Source of the DNA: Pictodentalium vernedei | Lineage: Eukaryota > Mollusca > Scaphopoda > Dentaliida > Dentaliidae | Assembly: GCA_031216915.1 (NCBI GenBank) | Contig: CM062290.1 | Location: forward strand, 386,986,718 to 387,050,717 | DNA length: 64,000 nucleotides | Direction: 5' to 3' | Shown: in pieces, positions 53,481-64,000 of the stretch | Numbering within the stretch: position 1 is the stretch's first letter | Layout: each line of letters begins with the position of its first letter | Program-made: the position numbers and the translations under genes | Notes under the pieces: model-generated | What the model was told of the DNA's origin: nothing | The model's input: only the letters and a program-made list of their open reading frames with translations | Database searches by the model: none

Positions 53481-56160
53481 ATTGTTAAAAAAATGCAGTG
53501 TATCTCGGATTTTATCATTGTTTTATTTGAAGTGTGTCGTAAACTACTGTTTGCCTTTCCTGGCAAATATCGCATTCGCTCACTTTCGGAAATCTACGTA
53601 AATTACCGAATGCAACTCCGGGAATATTCGGCAATTATTCAAACAAAACACTACCCACTGATACTGTGATCGAATAAAAATTCGGTTGTTATTAAGCGGG
53701 TACATTAATAATATTCGGGAATGTGGTCTAATACAAGACATATTTTATCAACAAAATGCAGGTACACAAGATGTTCTCATGTATTAATTTTTTTTCATCA
53801 ACATTTGCCACAGAAAGGTGTCGAGTCTTATACCTCAAAGTTTTACGCTACAGTCATAGCTGCTGATAGTAACACAAAGGGACATGCTTAAAAAAAATTG
53901 TATACGGGAATTAATTTTGACATGCGCTGTAGTATAGTTCAATGAACCAGATTTCATTTCCACTTGTGCTGTAGTGTGATATGATGCTTGAACAATTAAT
54001 TTCGATCCGAACTGTATCACCATATAGACTGAAAGCGGGCGGTGGGTGAGGAGAGAGAGAGAATCAATTGAAACGTCGTATAGTAATTTTGATTTTGTGC
54101 TCGTAGTGGGCGAAGGGTGGCCAGGGTGGGGTAGTTAGATCGTTTAAACACGCTAATCGGAACATCATAAAATCTCTCAGTTGTATGGACAACAGGTGAA
54201 AATTTTTTACAACCCCTATGTATCGAATACCAGTTTTACTCAATTGAACACAAAATTAAAGCAAATTTTTACAAGTTTGTACAGGGATGGGGGGGGGGAA
54301 TAAAAATTTGCAAGACACGAAATTCTCTTCACGTTTTCAGTCAATCGGAAGACACATTTGACGGGTACACGTGACGATTTCCTGCACTCTGATTGGCTGA
54401 CGTGTACAGTGACAATAACAAAGGCACGTGGCTTTCTATTGACATGTCAACACTTTATCGTTTTCTCTGATACATTTCCATCGATAAACAATTGAAAGCT
54501 TTCTCCTTAATATGTTTACTTGATGTAATAGCAGTTATTGACATCACCTTTGAGAAAAATGATGGCCTGCCATTACTTGATTTTGTCAATTTTAAACGAG
54601 CTGGTCCACAATTAACTGTTAAATACCTAATGGCTGCTTTGATGAGCGACAGACCATAATAATGAGAAAACAAACTACCTCCGTCATTTAAATTTCACTG
54701 ATGTATAAATGTAAAGGGGGTAGGTGGTCCATTGTTCACAAACACAAAAGGTCCCCAATTGCGTACGTTGACACTTTTCAATGCTGCTTTATGGAAGCAT
54801 TTCAAATACATGTATTTCTCACATTGTGTCTCGCCTATTGATTTCAAAAACCTGTTTTGGTGTATAATTATCCATTTGAATACTTTAAAACTTGTTACGG
54901 CATTTAAATGTTTTAAAATTATTTAATTCTTTAACGAGAATTAGCAGCTCGTTACTCCGTTTAAATTTAATTTAAAATTGTTTAATTAACGAAAATTATT
55001 AATATATTACGCCAATTGTTATGGGGACTACATCGTAGCAATTAAAATTTAAAAGAGGGGGTTACTCCATCATAGCACTGTTTAGCATTAAGAGGGGGTG
55101 TGACGTTACAGCGATTAAAATTATTTAAAAATATGCTACGTCATAGCAATTAAAATTATTTAAAAATATGCAACGTCATAGCAATTAAAATTGTTAAATT
55201 TAATTTTTTTTTAAAATATGTCTCCTTCCCCCTCCCCATGACCTCCTTTGACTCCCCTCGCCGAGGTGGTTGAACCACATCCGGCCAACCAGGTCCGATT
55301 CGTGCATCCCTACTTCTTACGCAATATCAAGCTTCATAAGTATGCATGATGTCAATCGGTACGAGATTTCTATAGTACGTTTAGTTATCGTAATAAAAAA
55401 AATTCTCGAAATGCACTTCAAGAAAATCACATCATGTAAAATCGTTATCCTGCGTTAATTCCACCATTCACTGTTACAAAATGATGAAACATCGAAAATT
55501 GAGCATTCTTGCATAAGATCTGATTTAATGTCAGGACAGTGTGAATTGCTCAAAGTTCTCAGCATGATCATTTGTTTAGCACATATTCAATTCCCAGAAT
55601 AATACCAAATAATAATAACCTGATAATTCTATCATAAATGTGTTGGCATTTCAGTTACTAGAATCAATTTTATGACCCCTTTCATGGCTTCATTTTCTAT
55701 ATTTTTCTCGATAGTGAATTTTCAACTAAGAGGAGGGACCGGGGGGGAAGCCCCTTCCCGGCCACTCCCCTAGTTATAACTTCACTACCCTACACCCCTG
55801 CCCCAATCGGAAGCCTCTAGTCACGTCCCTATAGAATTTTAAAAACTTAGGAGAAACGTTTTTTCAAGGAACCTTACCACACTTCTTGCTCGTTTATTTT
55901 ACATCACTGGATATTACACAAGATTTTGTTCTTTATCAGCCATTTACCCCAAAGAAAGAATCTTGTTTTGTTATTTCAGTGACAAAGCAAGTCGCATGAC
56001 GTTGCGAGAAACTAATGCACCTGCGCTTGGGGTCTATTTAGTGGTACTGGTAATCACAAGTCATTCAAAAACTTATAATGTTGTAACGAATGTTGGGTAT
56101 AGTTTCCCTGAACATACATTCCATGGTGTAGGGAATTGCACAGTCCATTGAATAAACAAC
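53481..56160. other. No gene seen
   Basis: AT-rich. Two small repeated forms: 'gtgctgtagt'/'gcgctgtagtatagttcaa' lines near 53930-53985, and four 'attaaaattatttaaaaata' lines at 55110-55210 separated by 'cgtcatagca'. The minus frame at 54455-54673 (72 codons) ends in a good stop and has ordinary composition, but no start, splice or family support. Confidence 0.4.
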
Positions 56161-56167
56161 CCATCAT

Positions 56168-56256
56168 GCTGAGCCTCTCGTTCTATCCATCCGCGCTGGC
56201 ATGCGTGCTGCACTGACGAACGCATTCACACATCGTGACGTTCTGTGTATGCATTA
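56168..56256 (+). repeat. Fragment of fold-back family M
   Basis: 'cctctcgttctatccatccg', 'gcgctggcatgcgtgc', 'gaacgcattcacac' and 'gttctgtgta'. Close to the fragment at 885-1000. Confidence 0.6.
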
Positions 56257-56479
56257 CAGATATAACCACTTCTAGCATCTTTCATGGCTTCATTTTTTAA
56301 AATCTTTCTCGGTAGTGAATTCCTCCTGATCCCTCCCCTAGTTGAAAATTCACTACCCCCCCCCCCCCCCCCCCCGTCGGAAACCTCTATGCACGTCCCA
56401 GTCGGTGTTGTATTGAAAAAGAGGATCAGTAAAGGTACAGCCAAACAGCCTAGTTGAGCTGGAGTAGTATTAGACGTCT

Positions 56480-56640
56480 GTTACGACCCGTAATGTAATA
56501 AATGCCCATAATGTACTACCTACCCATAATGTAATACAAAAACAACCCATAATGTAATACGAACCCATAATGTAATAAAAAACGACCCATAATGTAATAA
56601 CGTGTAATAAATGTTAGGTACCCATAATGTAATAAAAATT
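56480..56640 (+). repeat. 'cccataatgtaata' short tandem array
   Basis: Eight or so units of 'acccataatgtaata' with variable spacers, similar in form, but not sequence, to the 'ccagtagtgtaata' arrays of repeat D. It lies directly upstream of the ORF1 gene and may be the start of that element. Confidence 0.85.
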
Positions 56641-57131
56641 TCCGGTTTGATGGTCAAGGTCACACACCCGGTCAAACGGATACGCCCATGTTACTCCTCG
56701 TGTCTAGCTATGTATGTTGTTTGAGTGTAACTTAGGAGAAGATGGCACAATAGCGGAGATGAACACGCGAATAGTCGATGTGATAGAGTAGGCGGTTGGC
56801 AGGAAGTCCCTGCCAACCGCCAGGAACTGCCATGACTGTAGGTAGTTTAAGTGGGAGAAGAAGCAATGGCGGCAACCGTGATGGTCGTGTAATTTGGAGC
56901 TCGCCGGTATTTTGGATTATTCCTCTTATTTTCTTTATTTGGATCGACAAAATGGATTAGAATTGTAAATAACTGTATATAGAGTTCATTTTGTGGAGAG
57001 AAATGATTTACGTGGCTTTGTAGTTGACTTTTTTGAAGTATTTCCAGTCTGCTATTCTGTTATTCTTCAAGACTCAAGCAAATTCAATATAAAGGCAAAT
57101 TGAAGTGAGTAATATTCACCATTTCTAAAAC
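56641..57131 (+). promoter_or_regulatory. Probable 5' UTR of the ORF1 element
   Basis: Non-coding, with a perfect 16-base hairpin 'ggcggttggcaggaa'/'cctgccaaccgcc' at 56790-56822. A clear promoter motif is not seen. The role is inferred only from position. Confidence 0.35.
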
Positions 57132-58202
57132 ATGAGCCAGGGTCAAAACAGACGTCAGAGCATGACCAAAACAAAGAAAACTGTACCAGGTCAGACTACT
57201 CCTTCAGGTGTGAAAAGAGAGTCTGAGAACATATCACCTCTCGAGGCCAGAGCGTCCAAGAAGTCAACCGAGACGTCTATTGGCAAATTGAACTTGACCA
57301 GTGACAATGGGATGGAAGAGAGTAGTGTTCAGTCTGAGTTCTGTCCTGACACAACAAAGGGTTCTATAGTGGATATGTCGGAAGTAATGATGACGACAAT
57401 AACAAAACAGCCCTTCTTGGAGAAACTTGGATCGGAGCTCATTGCGTCTGCCAACATCGCAAACGAGGATAAACTGGAAACACTCTACCAGCGCCTGAAG
57501 CAGGAATTTCGTTTTCAGATAGCAGAGGTCGTTCATTCAACCATCCCAAAGGCAGTGGAGAGGGGACTGGAAGCGTTCATGAAGAGTCAAATAGAGCCCC
57601 TGAAACAAGAGATATCTGCACTGAAAGACCAGAATGCGGAGTTGAAAGAGAATTTAGGACAGGTTAGACTCAAGCTTGCTCAGGTTGAAGAACACTGCGA
57701 GAATCAGTTTGATGAGCAAGAACAGTACAGCAGAAGGGGTTGCCTTGTGTTCCGCAATGTTCCAGTCAAAACAGATCACGTGAGGGAAGTCAATAAGATA
57801 AGTGACGATATCATTCTGGATATTTGTAACAAAAAGCTGAATATTCCCATATCCAACGCAGACATCAGTAGGTCACATGTTATTGGCAAAATTAAATCAG
57901 TTTCCGGCGAACGTGGTTCTAAGAAAGTGTGTAACGTGATCTGCCGTTTCGTCTCTTACCGGAAACGTCAAGCTGTCTTCACATCGAAAAGAGCCCTCAA
58001 GAACGACCCAGATAAACTCTTTATCACTGAGTCTTTAACAGCACGCAGGTCGGCTATTGTTTCCAAACTCTCCGCATTGAAAAAGAATAGGACTATTCAT
58101 TCATTCTGGACGAGTGATGGTAGGATTGTCATGATTCACCAAGCCGAGGACAGTCCAAAACTTATCAGACATAAGTCTGATCTCTCGTCTCTTTCCTCTT
58201 AG
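57132..58202 (+). CDS. LINE ORF1-like RNA-binding protein, open
   Basis: 356 residues, ATG at 57132, TAG at 58200-58202. Residues 1-95 are polar and K/S/T-rich. About 100-150 is helical, 150-198 is a coiled coil rich in E, K, L and Q (IEPLKQEISALKDQNAELKE). Then comes the EQYSRR hinge at 197-202 and an RRM-like domain beginning CLVFRNVP. A basic C-terminal region has KVCNVICRF, SYRKRQAVF, KRALK, FITESLTARR and TIHSFWTSDGRIVMI. This coiled coil, RRM and C-terminal order is that of ORF1 proteins of L1/CR1-like LINEs, which trimerise and coat element RNA. No endonuclease or RT follows within the next 5 kb, so it is a truncated element or a separate copy. No stop or shift inside, so it is younger than the other retroelements here or kept by selection. 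Confidence 0.8.
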   Translation: MSQGQNRRQSMTKTKKTVPGQTTPSGVKRESENISPLEARASKKSTETSIGKLNLTSDNGMEESSVQSEFCPDTTKGSIVDMSEVMMTTITKQPFLEKLGSELIASANIANEDKLETLYQRLKQEFRFQIAEVVHSTIPKAVERGLEAFMKSQIEPLKQEISALKDQNAELKENLGQVRLKLAQVEEHCENQFDEQEQYSRRGCLVFRNVPVKTDHVREVNKISDDIILDICNKKLNIPISNADISRSHVIGKIKSVSGERGSKKVCNVICRFVSYRKRQAVFTSKRALKNDPDKLFITESLTARRSAIVSKLSALKKNRTIHSFWTSDGRIVMIHQAEDSPKLIRHKSDLSSLSS

Positions 58203-58400
58203 GACTAGACAGAAATCTTGCTGTAGATTTTGTTCCTGCAATTCCATTGTGTTTAATTCTTCATGGTAGGATTCTTGTGATACACCAAAGCGATGACAGA
58301 CCAAAAACTGATCAGAAATTAATCGGACCCTACTTGCTTTTGAAGCAGCCTTTCCTTAAAGGACTAGACAGAAAATCTTCTTATATTTTACGTGTAATGT
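58203..58400 (+). pseudogene. Tandem partial copy of the ORF1 C-terminus
   Basis: 'catggtaggattcttgtgat' to 'aaaggactagacagaaaatc' repeats, with changes, the last 110 bases of ORF1 and the 'ggactagacagaaatct' just after its stop. Reads GRILVIHQSDDRPK against GRIVMIHQAEDSPK. Diverged, so not recent. Confidence 0.75.
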
Positions 58401-59264
58401 AAATCCATTATGATTCATACTACTGTTGTTAGGTTATGCAGACCGTAAAAACATCAACATCAAGTTTTCGCATTCGACAGGTAAATATAGCCTACTCATT
58501 TATATAATTCAACAACTACTCACTCGTTTGTGACTGACCTGCCGTCTAGGACCACAACTAAGCCCCCCCCCCCCCCTTATCTTTTATCAACTTAAAATTG
58601 ACAATTCATCAGATAATTTATACCGTACAGAACCTCCAGCGCTAATTCGTCAATCTAGTCCCAATAAGAGAATTTAAGACCCCCCCCCCCCCGCCCCATT
58701 TAATCTTTAATAACCATTTACTTAATGTAGCGCCATAATCGGGCAGCGCTATTCACTAAACCGCCATTAAAATCCATGATTTCGTCATCTCCAACCTCGG
58801 ACATATAACTTGAGATACCTTACTGGAACGTGCTCTTCCCGGGTGGGACCTTGTGCTATGTTTCCGACACAAGGGATGTAAAACAAATTAGTTCCCCAAA
58901 TTTTGTTCACAAGTGTCGTCTGTCGTTCGTGTAGCTACAACGGCTGTAATAACTTCCAGTTATCAAAGGGAACACTTCATGACATATTTATGTAACATAT
59001 CTATCCCCCCCCCCCCCCCCACACACACACACACACAAATTTTCACCTGGCTAGTCATTGACCACCTACCCAATATTACGTTAAAACTACCAGCGATATT
59101 AACCATCAACCAATTATCAGGATGCTTTTTTCATCAATTCAATCATTTCGGTCTCGAGAAAAGATGGCTTATGACCCACCAAATTGCGCCTGTTCTAGTG
59201 GGGTCGTGGGTGGTACATCTCGACATAAGGGACGAAGAAAATAGTTATCCTATAACTTGCTTAT

Positions 59265-59374
59265 CATTCATTCATTCATTCATTCATTCATTCATTCATT
59301 CATTCATTCATTCATTCATTCATTCATTCATTCATTCATTCATTCATTCATTCATTCATTCGTTCATTCATTCA
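59265..59374 (+). repeat. ATTC microsatellite block 1
   Basis: Nearly pure ATTC units with one CGTTC interruption at about 59360. Followed by a GGAC/GGAT run at 59383-59410. Confidence 0.97.
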
Positions 59375-60382
59375 TTCTGGGTGGACGGACGGATGGATGG
59401 ATGGATGGATGTGTGGGTGCTTGATTGGTTGAGTGTGTGGATGTGTGACTGACTTGCTGTTTAGGGTAGGAAATTAAAGTACTGCGCTATTTACAGTTCA
59501 TGATTTCCTTACCTTCGCGTCGGAAATCAACTTTTAATCAGTGAAAATATACCTTGAAATAAAGCCAACGCTAGTTCGTCAATGTAGTACCAGTGAAATA
59601 ACTGAGACAGTTTTTTCGCTGATACTACATTGACGAATTCCGTTAGTTCGTTAAGTTAGTTCGAGCAAGACAACTTAAGCCCACAATAATCTTTATTTTA
59701 CTTGGGTATTCACCAACCGTCATTCACTCATCGTCATCATCACATGCAGTGCTTTCCGCCCTAGTTCGTCAAGCTAGTTCGAGCAAGATAACTTTAGCCC
59801 ACAATAGTTTTCACTCGGCTATTCACCTTTGCTCTGCATAGCGTCCAAAAAAGACCAACGCTTTTCACAGATAACCACCGAATCTTCGTGATTTCTCTCT
59901 TGTTGCTGCTTTGGAGATGTGGCTATGTGGCTTATGACCCCCTATTGGAACGAGCAGGTGTGGTTATGTGGCTTATGACCTCTTATCGGAACGAGCAGGT
60001 GTGGTTATGTGGCTTATGACCCCTTATTGGAACGAGCAAGTGTTTTGTTTCTTTTTTTCTCAAAAATGAGGCTTATGATCCCTCATCAAAGTGAGCCTGT
60101 TCCTATGGGGGACATGGGCGGTGTACCTCGACATAACGGATGGAACAAATAGCATAGAACTTGATTACTAATAACTAGTGTCATATAACATCCATGCCTG
60201 ATGAAGGGTTATTCATTCATTCATTCACTCACTTATTCACTTCACTTATCTCGACATAACGGATGGAACAGATAGCATAGAACTTGATTACTAATAACTA
60301 GTGTCATATAACATCCATGCCGGATGAAGGGTTATTCGCTCATTCATTCACTCACTCGTTCGTTCTTAGTCTTACTAGTGAC

Positions 60383-60445
60383 CATTCATTCATTCATTCA
60401 TTCATTCATTCATTCATTCATTCATTCATTCATTCATTCATTCAT

Positions 60446-60480
<35 letters not shown>

Positions 60481-60585
60481 TTCATTCATTCATTCATTCA
60501 TTCATTCATTCATTCATTCATTCATTCATTCATTCATTCATTCATTCATTCATTCATTCATTCATTCATTCATTCATTCATTCTG
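60383..60585 (+). repeat. ATTC microsatellite block 2
   Basis: About 50 units, with a central ATTT stretch at about 60440-60480. The longest single block in the window. Confidence 0.97.
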
Positions 60586-61377
60586 GATGGCGGGACGGAT
60601 GGATGGATGGATGTGTGGGTGCTTGACTGATCGAGTGTGTGGATGTGTGACTGACTCGCTGTTTAGGGTAACAAATTAAACTACCTCCAACTCTTTAATT
60701 TTTTATCAACCCGCTGTTTGCAGTTCATGATTTCCTTACTTTTGCGTGGGAAATAGGGCTTATGCCACCTCAGTGGAACGAGCGCGTGCCGCTGGGGGTT
60801 GTGAGCTGTGCTTATGACGCAAGGGATGGAAGATAAATTTTTCTCTCAAGAACTTTTCTTATTAGAGTCGTCTGTTCTTCGTGCTCGAATAAGGGCTGTT
60901 TTGTTTGTTAATTATCAGTTATTAAATTGTACATTCCATTATGTAATAAAGTAATATTATTCATTAACAAACCAGTGAAAATATACCTTGAAGTATAGCC
61001 AACGCTAGTTCGTCAGTGTAGTGCCAGTGAAATAACTGAGACAGCTATTTTGCTGGTACTACATTGACGAACTGCGCAAGTTCGAGCAAGATAGCTTTAG
61101 CCCACAATAGTTTTTAGTTGGGTATTCACCAACCGTCAGTTCGGCAAATGATCGTCATCATCACATGCAGTGCTTTCCGCCCTTGATCGTCAAGCTAGTT
61201 CGAGCAAGATAACTTTAGCCTACGATAGTTTTCACTCGGCTATTCACCCTTTGCTCTGCGTGGCGTCCAAAACCGACCAACGCTTTTCACAAATAACCAC
61301 CGAATCTTCGTGATTTCTTTCTTGTTGTTGCCTTGGAGATGTGGTTATGTGGCTTATGACCCCTTATTGGAACGAGC

Positions 61378-61409
61378 AGGCGTGGCTATGTGGCTTATGA
61401 CCCCTTATC

Positions 61410-61441
<32 letters not shown>

Positions 61442-61442
61442 C
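61378..61442 (+). repeat. T32 tract within satellite unit
   Basis: A run of 32 T at 61410-61441 replaces the 'tttgtttctttttttct'-like segment of the other units. Confidence 0.95.
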
Positions 61443-61587
61443 CTCGAGAAAATGAGGCTTATGACCACTCAACAAAGTGAGCCTGTTCCATTGGGGGCCG
61501 CGGGCGGTGTACCTCGACATAACGGATGGAACAAATAGCATAGAGCTTGTTTACTGTTTACTAGTGTCATATAACATCCATGCCGGA

Positions 61588-61657
61588 TGATCATTCATTC
61601 ATTCGTCCATTCATTCATTCATTCATTCATTCATTCATTCATTCATTCATTCATTCA
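61588..61657 (+). repeat. ATTC microsatellite block 3
   Basis: About 16 units with a CGTCC interruption, followed by a 'ggatggatgggtggatgg' run. Confidence 0.97.
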
Positions 61658-62891
61658 TTATCGGTGGTTGGATGGATGGATGGGTGGATGGATGGATGGA
61701 TGGATGGATGTGTGGGTGCTTGACTGGTCGAGTGTGTGGATGTGTGACTGACTGGCTGTTTAGGGCAACAAATTAAAGTACCTCCACCTCGTTTATTTTT
61801 TATCAACCCGCTATTTGCAGTTCATGATTTCCTTACTTTTGCGTCGGAAATAAGGCTTATGCCCCCTCAATGGAACGAGCGCGTGCCGGTGGGGGTTGTG
61901 AGCTGTGCTTCTGATGCAAGGGATGGAAGATAAATTTGTCTCTCAAGAACTTTTCTTATTAGAGTCGTCTGTTCTTCGTGCTCGAATAAGGGCTGTTATG
62001 TTTCTTAATTATCAGTTATTAAATTGTACACTCCATGATGTAATAAAGTAATATTATTCATTAACAAGTCAACGAGCGCGTGCCGGTGGGGGTTGTGAGC
62101 TGTGTTTCACACGCAAGGGATGGAAGATAAATTTGTCTCTCAAGAACTTTTCTAATTAGAGTCGTCTGTTCTTCGTGCTCGAATAGGGCTGTTCTGTTTG
62201 TTAATTGTCAGTTATTAAAGTGTACATTCCATGATGTGATCAAGTAATACTATTCGTTAACAAATCAGTGAAAATATACCTTGAAGTATAGCCAACGCTA
62301 GTTCGTCAATGTAGTACCAGTGAAATATCTGAGACAGTTATTTCGCTGGTACTACATTGACGAACTGCGCAAGTTCGAGCAAGATAGCTTTAGCCCACAA
62401 TAGTTTTTAAAGGGTATTCACCAATCGTCGGTTCCGCAAACGATCGTCATCACCACATGCAGTGCTTTCCGCCCTTGATCGTCAAGCTAGTTCGAGCAAG
62501 ATAACTTTAGCCCACAATAGTTTTCACTCGGCTATTCACCCTTTGCTCTGCGTGGCGTCCAAAACCGACCAACGCTTTTCACAAATAACCACCGAATCTT
62601 CGTGATTTCTTTCTTGTTGTTGCCTTGGAGATGTGGTTATGTGGCTTATGACCCCTTATTGGAACGAGCAGGTGTGACCATGTGGATGTGGCTTATGACC
62701 CCTTATTGGAACGAGCAGGTGTTTTTTTTTTTTTCTTTCTCGAAAATGAGGATTATGACCACTCATCAAAGTGAGCCCGTTCCAGTAGGGGCCGTGGGCG
62801 GTGTATCTCGACATAATGGATAGAACAAATAGCATAGAACTTGCTTGCTATTTACTAGTGTCATATAACATCCATGCCGGATGAAGGGTCA

Positions 62892-62972
62892 TTCATTCAT
62901 TCATTCATTCATTCATTCATTCATTCATTCATTCATTCATTCATTCATTCATTCATTCATTCATTCATTCAT
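62892..62972 (+). repeat. ATTC microsatellite block 4
   Basis: About 20 pure units in the third full satellite unit. Confidence 0.97.
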
Positions 62973-63817
62973 TTGTTCTGGGTGGCGGGACGGATGGATG
63001 GATTGATGTGTGGGTGCTTGACTGATCGAGTGTGTGGATGTGTGACTGACTTGCTGCTTAGGATAACAAATTAAAGTACCTCTACCTCGTTTATTTTTTA
63101 TCAATCCGCCATTTGCAGTTCATGATTTCCTTACATTTGCGTCGGAAGTTTGGCTTTTGCCCCCTCATTGGAACGAGCTCGTGCCTGTGGGGGTTATAAG
63201 CTGTACTTCTGACGCAAGGGATGGAAGACAAATTTGTCTCTCAAGAACTTTCTTATTAGAGTCGTCTGTTCTTCGTGCTCGAATAAGGGCTGCTATGTAT
63301 GTTAATTATCAGTTATTAAAGTGAACATTCCATGATGTAATTAAGTAATACTATATTAACAAATCAACTTTTAATCGGTGAAAATATACCTTGAAGTATA
63401 GCCAACGCTAGTTCGTCAATGTAGTACGAGTGAAATAACTGAGACAGTTATTTCGCTGGTGCTGCATTGACGAGCTAGTTAAGTAAGTTCGAGCAAGATA
63501 CATTTAGCCCACAATAGTTTTTACTTGGGTATTCACCAACCGTCGGCTCTGCAAATGATCATCATCACACGCAGTGCTTTCCGCCCCAGTTCGTCAAGCT
63601 AGTTCGAACAAGATAACTTTAGCCCACAATAGTTTTCACTCGGCTATTCGCCCTTTGCTCTGCGTAGCGTCCAAAACCGATCAACGCTTTTCACAAATAA
63701 CCACCGAATCTGCGTGCTCATCAAAGTGAGCCTGTTCCTATGGGGCCGTGGACGGTGTATCTCGACATAACGGATGGAACAAGTAGCATAGAACTTGTTT
63801 ACTATTTCCTAGTGTCA

Positions 63818-64000
63818 TTCATTCATTCATTCATTCATTCACTCATTCGTTCGTTATTAGTGTCATTCATTCATTCATTCATTCATTCATTAATTCATTC
63901 ATTCATTCATTCATTCATTCATTCATTCATTCATTCATTCATTCATTCATTCATTCATTCATATATAGTGTTACTAGTGTCATTCATTCAATCGTTCAGT
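63818..64000 (+). repeat. ATTC microsatellite block 5 (runs to the window end)
   Basis: Three sub-blocks separated by 'cactcattcgttcgttatta' and 'atatatagtgttactagtgt'. The spacer 'tagtgtcattcattc' recurs, so the block itself is becoming a higher-order repeat. Confidence 0.95.

Larger units (their letters stand above)
58700..64000 (+). repeat. Higher-order satellite with ATTC blocks
   Basis: A unit of about 1.1-1.4 kb is repeated at least four times and continues past the window. Landmarks: 'gtgaaaatataccttga' at 59541, 60975, 62269 and 63378. Each is followed by the hairpin 'cgtcaatgtagtac...gtactacattgacg', 'gcaagatagctttagccc', 'catgcagtgctttccgccc', 'gcgtccaaaaccgaccaacg', 'tatgaccccttattggaacg', 'acctcgacataacggatgga', an ATTC block, 'ggatggatgtgtgggtgctt' and 'gagtcgtctgttcttcgtgc'. 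A less similar unit precedes at 58725-59470. Several blocks resemble the TTAA MITE. ORFs of 60-179 codons here are the ATTC blocks read as (F/I)HS. Confidence 0.92.

Noticed and set aside
54455-54673. 72-codon minus ORF that might be a terminal exon
   Set aside because: Stop is fine but no acceptor with a pyrimidine tract in phase and no recognisable motif.
58913-59452. 179-codon ORF with FIHS repeats
   Set aside because: Produced by the ATTC microsatellite. The same happens at 60317-60679 and 62874-63074.
59265-63962. Regular repeats that might suggest a CRISPR array
   Set aside because: Units are tetranucleotides or kilobase satellites, without unique spacers of constant length, and the sequence is eukaryotic.

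Overview
The window looks like repeat-choked intergenic or intronic DNA of a metazoan, most likely a marine invertebrate and perhaps a mollusc or other lophotrochozoan. The base for this is the mix of mobile elements: Tc1-like transposons, Ty3/gypsy and L2/CR1-like retroelements, tRNA-headed SINEs, and a tandem-core element of the 'pearl' type known from bivalves. The taxonomic placement is inference. No bacterial operon, rRNA, free-standing tRNA or CRISPR array is visible.

Layout. 0-15 kb: LINE tails, paired dispersed repeats, a tandem-core element (6.8-8.0 kb), a decayed Tc1 element with both ends (10.5-12.1 kb) and a 5'-truncated LINE (13.6-14.8 kb). 15-20 kb: a second copy of the repeat first met at 2.9-4.1 kb, enlarged by a SINE, a Tc1 element and another segment. 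20-23 kb: palindromic MITEs flanked by TTAA. 23-30 kb (minus strand, then plus): a broken gypsy element (integrase, RT, protease, gag) carrying a palindromic satellite, then a degraded LINE. 30-34 kb: a SINE with 15-bp target duplications and 1.2 kb of ACT/AGT simple sequence. 34.3-36.2 kb: the best preserved transposon, a Tc1 element whose DD34E transposase is open but carries an exact in-frame triplication of a 55-residue N-terminal block. 36-44 kb: pogo-, piggyBac- and hAT-type non-autonomous elements. 46-50 kb (minus strand): three exons with matching phases that look like part of a C-type lectin gene, the only good candidate for a host gene. 52.4-53.5 kb: a long fold-back. 57.1-58.2 kb: an open 356-residue LINE ORF1-like gene without its ORF2. 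58.7-64 kb: a higher-order satellite with blocks of ATTC repeats, continuing past the window end.

The main story is nesting. Several repeats occur twice or more, and one copy has an insertion where the other is empty. These pairs give the boundaries and target duplications of a Tc1 element, a SINE, a TTAA MITE and a hAT-like MITE without outside data. A second theme is the number of near-perfect hairpins in several sequence families, some of which also behave as insertions.
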